Positions 4,295 to 5,629 of a stretch of DNA of 5,629 nucleotides are shown here, in pieces; within the stretch, counting starts at the first letter, position 1; each line of letters starts with the position of its first letter. Location of the stretch: contig DMPJ01000464.1 in NCBI GenBank assembly GCA_003456035.1, positions 12,131 through 17,759 on the forward strand. The letters run 5' to 3'. A program made the translations under genes and the position numbers. The notes under the pieces were generated by a model that did no database searches, was not told the DNA's origin, and saw only the letters and a program-made list of their open reading frames with translations. Source of the stretch: Planktothrix sp. UBA8402 (GTDB lineage: Bacteria > Cyanobacteriota > Cyanobacteriia > Cyanobacteriales > Microcoleaceae).

Positions 4295-5629
4295 CTAGAT
4301 AAATGCTTCCATCTGGGCAATATCCAATGTTGTCCTCAACACTGAATCTGGATTTAAGCTGATGGAATCTATTCCCAATTCCACTAAGAAACGAGCAAAT
4401 TCAGGATAATCACTCGGTGCTTGACCACAAATTCCGATCTTACGATTATATTCTTTAACGGTAGTAATTGCCATTTCAATCATCCGTTTTACTGCTTCAT
4501 CTCGTTCGTCAAAAATATGGGCAACTAAAGCAGAATCTCGATCCAATCCTAACGTTAATTGGGTTAAATCATTCGATCCAATTGAAAAGCCATCAAACAC
4601 TTGACAAAACTCATCCGCCATTAAAACATTACTGGGTAATTCACACATTACATAAATTTGTAACCCCTGTTGACCGCGAATTAAGCCATGTTTTGCCATT
4701 TCTGCTAAGACTTTTTTACCTTCCTCCGGTGTCCGACAAAATGGAATCATCGGGATCACATTTGCCAATCCCATTTCATTCCTTACCCGTTTTAACGCTT
4801 GACATTCTAAAGCAAATGCTTCTTGATATTTCGGATCATAATATCGGGAAGCACCTCGCCAACCAATCATCGGATTTTCTTCGATAGGTTCAAATTGCCG
4901 ACCCCCCAATAAATTCGCGTATTCGTTACTCTTAAAATCACTCATCCGCACGACAACAGGATTGGGATAAAAAGCCGCCGCAATCATACTAATTCCTTGG
5001 GCGAGTTTATCTACAAAGAAATCCGGTTTATGCTCATATTGTTCTGTTAATTCGGCGATTTGTTGTTTGACGGTTTGATCCTCTAATTGATCAAAATTAA
5101 TTAATGCTAAGGGGTGAGTTTGGATATGATTGGTAATAATAAATTCTAACCGTGCTAACCCGACACCATCATTCGGAATAGCCGACAATTTAAACGCTTC
5201 TTCCGGGTTTCCCACATTCATCATAATTTTAGTATGGGTTTTGGGAAGATGGTCTAAAACGGTTTCTTCCACCACAAAAGGAACTAACCCTTGATAAACT
5301 TTTCCTTCTTCTCCTTCCGCACAGGAAACGGTAATTTTATCTCCGGTATTTAAGACTTCTGTTGCTTTTATACATCCTACAATTGCCGGGATTCCTAACT
5401 CCCGGGCAATAATCGCGGCGTGACAAGTTCTGCCTCCTGAATTGGTAATAATGGCGCTGGCTTTTTTCATAATTGGTTCCCAGTCGGGGTCAGTTCGATG
5501 AGTAACTAATACATCTCCTGGTTGGAACTGATCCATGTTTTTAACATTGGTCATTACACTGGCTTTTCCCTGTCCAATTTTGTCCCCAACTGCCCGACCT
5601 GTAACTAATACCAGACCTTTACCTTGCAA
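4295..5629 (-). CDS. ppsA: Phosphoenolpyruvate synthase, C-terminal part
   Basis: The visible 444 or so residues are the C-terminal half of PEP synthase, which makes PEP, AMP and phosphate from pyruvate, ATP and water in gluconeogenesis. The 5' end lies beyond the right edge; the family is usually about 800 aa, so the first visible codon (TTG) is not the start and the N-terminal ATP-grasp domain is missing. In visible numbering, the swivelling phosphohistidine domain has TNSGGRTCHAAIIARELGIP with His70. The TIM-barrel pyruvate-binding domain follows, with MIPFCRTPEEG, VMCELPSN, FSIGSNDLTQLTLGLDRD and the catalytic Cys401 in GICGQAPSDYPE. SLNPDSVL is the typical end. GSNDLTQLTLGLDRD favours PpsA over pyruvate phosphate dikinase. 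The reading frame is intact to a TAG stop, and all key residues are present. Transcription ends at the hairpin just downstream. The identification is very secure. Confidence 0.96.
   Translation of the reverse strand: MQGKGLVLVTGRAVGDKIGQGKASVMTNVKNMDQFQPGDVLVTHRTDPDWEPIMKKASAIITNSGGRTCHAAIIARELGIPAIVGCIKATEVLNTGDKITVSCAEGEEGKVYQGLVPFVVEETVLDHLPKTHTKIMMNVGNPEEAFKLSAIPNDGVGLARLEFIITNHIQTHPLALINFDQLEDQTVKQQIAELTEQYEHKPDFFVDKLAQGISMIAAAFYPNPVVVRMSDFKSNEYANLLGGRQFEPIEENPMIGWRGASRYYDPKYQEAFALECQALKRVRNEMGLANVIPMIPFCRTPEEGKKVLAEMAKHGLIRGQQGLQIYVMCELPSNVLMADEFCQVFDGFSIGSNDLTQLTLGLDRDSALVAHIFDERDEAVKRMIEMAITTVKEYNRKIGICGQAPSDYPEFARFLVELGIDSISLNPDSVLRTTLDIAQMEAFI

Noticed and set aside
4060..4302. Plus-strand open frame of 80 codons
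   Set aside because: It consists of the tandem repeat read twice, starts at a GTG without a ribosome site and runs antisense through the ppsA terminator.
4468..4887. Plus-strand open frame of 139 codons
   Set aside because: It is antisense to the conserved TIM-barrel region of ppsA, and its product shows no domain.

Overview
The window reads as chromosomal DNA of a cyanobacterium, most likely a filamentous Oscillatoriales-type species (Planktothrix or Microcoleus-like; the genus is a guess). The evidence is one HIP1 octamer (GCGATCGC), several palindromic repeats of the kind scattered through cyanobacterial genomes, moderately AT-rich DNA, mostly weak ribosome binding sites, and gene families that look cyanobacterial. 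No rRNA, tRNA, CRISPR array, transposase, phage gene or complete known defence locus was seen.

Layout. At the left, a two-gene minus-strand unit: a 128-aa coiled-coil protein with a C-terminal membrane segment (854-1240), followed 7 nt later by a 260-aa YwqG/DUF1963-like protein (64-846). The Shine-Dalgarno of the second gene is formed by the last two codons of the first. Divergent from this pair, after 44 nt, is a 107-aa conserved cyanobacterial-type protein (1285-1608, plus). It converges on a GTG-started RsbW-like anti-sigma/GHKL kinase domain protein (1744-2217, minus). A 411-nt AT-rich gap follows, with a possible decayed reading frame and candidate promoters. Then come an alpha/beta hydrolase with a complete Ser-Asp-His triad (2629-3525, plus), a perfect 30-nt palindrome, a small thioredoxin-like [2Fe-2S] ferredoxin (3674-3976, minus), and a repeat-rich intergenic stretch with a 75/74-nt tandem duplication and a clear intrinsic terminator. 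Last is the C-terminal part of phosphoenolpyruvate synthase (4295 to the right edge, minus), which is cut by the window.

Working together. Only the left pair looks like a true operon with translational coupling. The other genes are single transcription units facing different ways: a sigma-factor regulator without its partner, a lipid- or pigment-ester-type hydrolase, a redox protein and a gluconeogenic enzyme. I see no convincing new multi-gene system. The most interesting items are small-scale: the in-frame palindromic repeat inside the DUF1963 gene, the Cys/His-rich insert in the ATP lid of the RsbW-like protein, the coupled membrane coiled-coil/DUF1963 pair, and the tandem duplication that copied part of the ppsA terminator.
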